NCBI GenBank assembly: GCA_900554525.1
Contig: USHL01000016.1
Location: forward strand, 1 to 13,805
Direction of reading: 5' to 3'
Length of the DNA: 13,805 bases
From: an uncultured Oscillospiraceae bacterium
GTDB lineage: Bacteria > Bacillota > Clostridia > Oscillospirales > Acutalibacteraceae
Part shown: piece after piece, positions 13,150 to 13,805 of the stretch
Layout: every line of letters starts with the position of its first letter
Numbering within the stretch: position 1 is the stretch's first letter
Notes under the pieces: generated by a model
Seen by the model: only the letters and a program-made list of their open reading frames with translations
What the model was told of the DNA's origin: nothing
The model's database searches: none
Translations under genes and position numbers: made by a program

Positions 13150-13805
13150 AGCAAAGGAACAAATTAAAAAATGTGTGCTTACGGCGGCGGAAAAAGCATT
13201 TGATGACGGACTGATTGCCGAAGTTCCTGCGTCTGAGTTCACCGTTGAGGTGCCTGCCAGCCGCGAGCATGGGGATTATGCTGTCAACGCCGCTATGGTC
13301 TGGGCAAGGCTTTTCCGCAAGGCTCCGCGCCAGATAGCTGAGCTCCTGGCCGAAAGATTCGATTTTGGCGGCACATATATCGGGAAATACGAAATAGCCG
13401 GTCCCGGGTTCATTAACTTCTTTCTTTCTGACAAATACTATGCTGACATTTTAGCAGACGCAGCCGAGAAGGGTGATGACTACGGCAAAAGCGATTACGG
13501 ACAGGGAAAGCGTGTGCTTGTGGAATTCGTTTCGGCAAACCCGACGGGACCTATGCATATAGGCAATGCGAGAGGAGGCGCCATAGGCGACTGTCTGGCA
13601 TCGCTTTTAAGCGCAGCGGGATATTACACGGAACGTGAGTTTTATATAAATGACGCCGGAAATCAGATCGAAAAATTCGCAAATTCCCTTGAGGCCCGTT
13701 ACCTTCAGCTCTATCTTGGAGAAGATGCTGTTCCATTTCCGGAAGACGGATATCATGGGGCCGATATCATCGACCGTGCCAAAGAGTTCGCCGAGCGCAA
13801 CGGCG
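13130..13805 (+). CDS. argS: Arginyl-tRNA synthetase (3'-truncated)
   Basis: The frame is open from ATG 13130 to the window end, 225 codons of an enzyme normally about 550-600 residues. It charges tRNA-Arg with arginine. The N-terminal Arg-tRNA-synthetase additional domain is visible (about residues 1-95, including REHGDYAVNAAM and GPGFINFFL). It is followed by the class I catalytic core starting EFVSANPTGPMHIGNARG. The HIGH signature is HIGN at residues 143-146, the normal ArgS variant. The start overlaps the end of the DUF1934 gene by 20 bases and has AGAGAGG nine bases upstream. An in-frame GTG at 13142 is possible but would lose four residues. No abnormality is seen in the visible part. 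Confidence 0.95.
   Translation, partial: MSILVSKAKEQIKKCVLTAAEKAFDDGLIAEVPASEFTVEVPASREHGDYAVNAAMVWARLFRKAPRQIAELLAERFDFGGTYIGKYEIAGPGFINFFLSDKYYADILADAAEKGDDYGKSDYGQGKRVLVEFVSANPTGPMHIGNARGGAIGDCLASLLSAAGYYTEREFYINDAGNQIEKFANSLEARYLQLYLGEDAVPFPEDGYHGADIIDRAKEFAERNG

Overview
The window looks like chromosomal DNA of a Gram-positive, spore-forming anaerobe of the class Clostridia, perhaps the Oscillospirales/Ruminococcaceae side. The evidence is a V-type ATPase operon, a sporulation gene (spoIIM) directly followed by a xerD-like gene, a murI-DUF1934-argS cluster as in Firmicutes, AGGAGG-type ribosome binding sites and a TTG start. Most bases are coding. No tRNA, rRNA, CRISPR array or intact insertion sequence was seen. 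The genus is not identifiable by eye.

Layout. (1) Bases 1-4955, plus strand: the distal part of a V-type ATPase operon, subunits C (5'-truncated), F, A, B and D. The membrane and stator subunits (I, K, E) presumably lie upstream. The operon ends at a strong hairpin. (2) Bases 4998-9154: a sugar-utilisation locus. An AraC-family regulator on the minus strand diverges from fucI (L-fucose isomerase), an SGNH/GDSL hydrolase and a FucA-type class II aldolase. The isomerase and aldolase are the first and third steps of L-fucose (or D-arabinose) breakdown; the middle kinase and a transporter are absent from the window. (3) Bases 9182-9916, minus strand: a lone FabG-like short-chain dehydrogenase, sharing a bidirectional terminator with the aldolase gene. 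(4) Bases 9917-10255: a 339-base AT-rich gap with promoters facing both ways and four same-direction copies of AGTTTACATAA. (5) Bases 10256-11783: spoIIM and a xerD-like tyrosine recombinase gene. (6) Bases 11888-13805: murI, a DUF1934 gene and argS (3'-truncated), overlapping and probably translationally coupled.

Most of the window is ordinary housekeeping and sugar metabolism. The part most worth a second look is region 4 with region 5. The repeated 11-mer is the reverse complement of TTATGTAAACT, the XerD-binding half of the Bacillus/Staphylococcus dif site as I remember it. It lies upstream of a XerD homologue that keeps the Tyr nucleophile and the His/Arg/His residues, but has Lys at the first catalytic Arg and lacks the usual GKG lysine. 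This suggests, without proving it, a XerD-type protein that binds half-sites for a non-recombination role (autoregulation or terminus/SMC functions). A relic of a mobile-element end is the main alternative.
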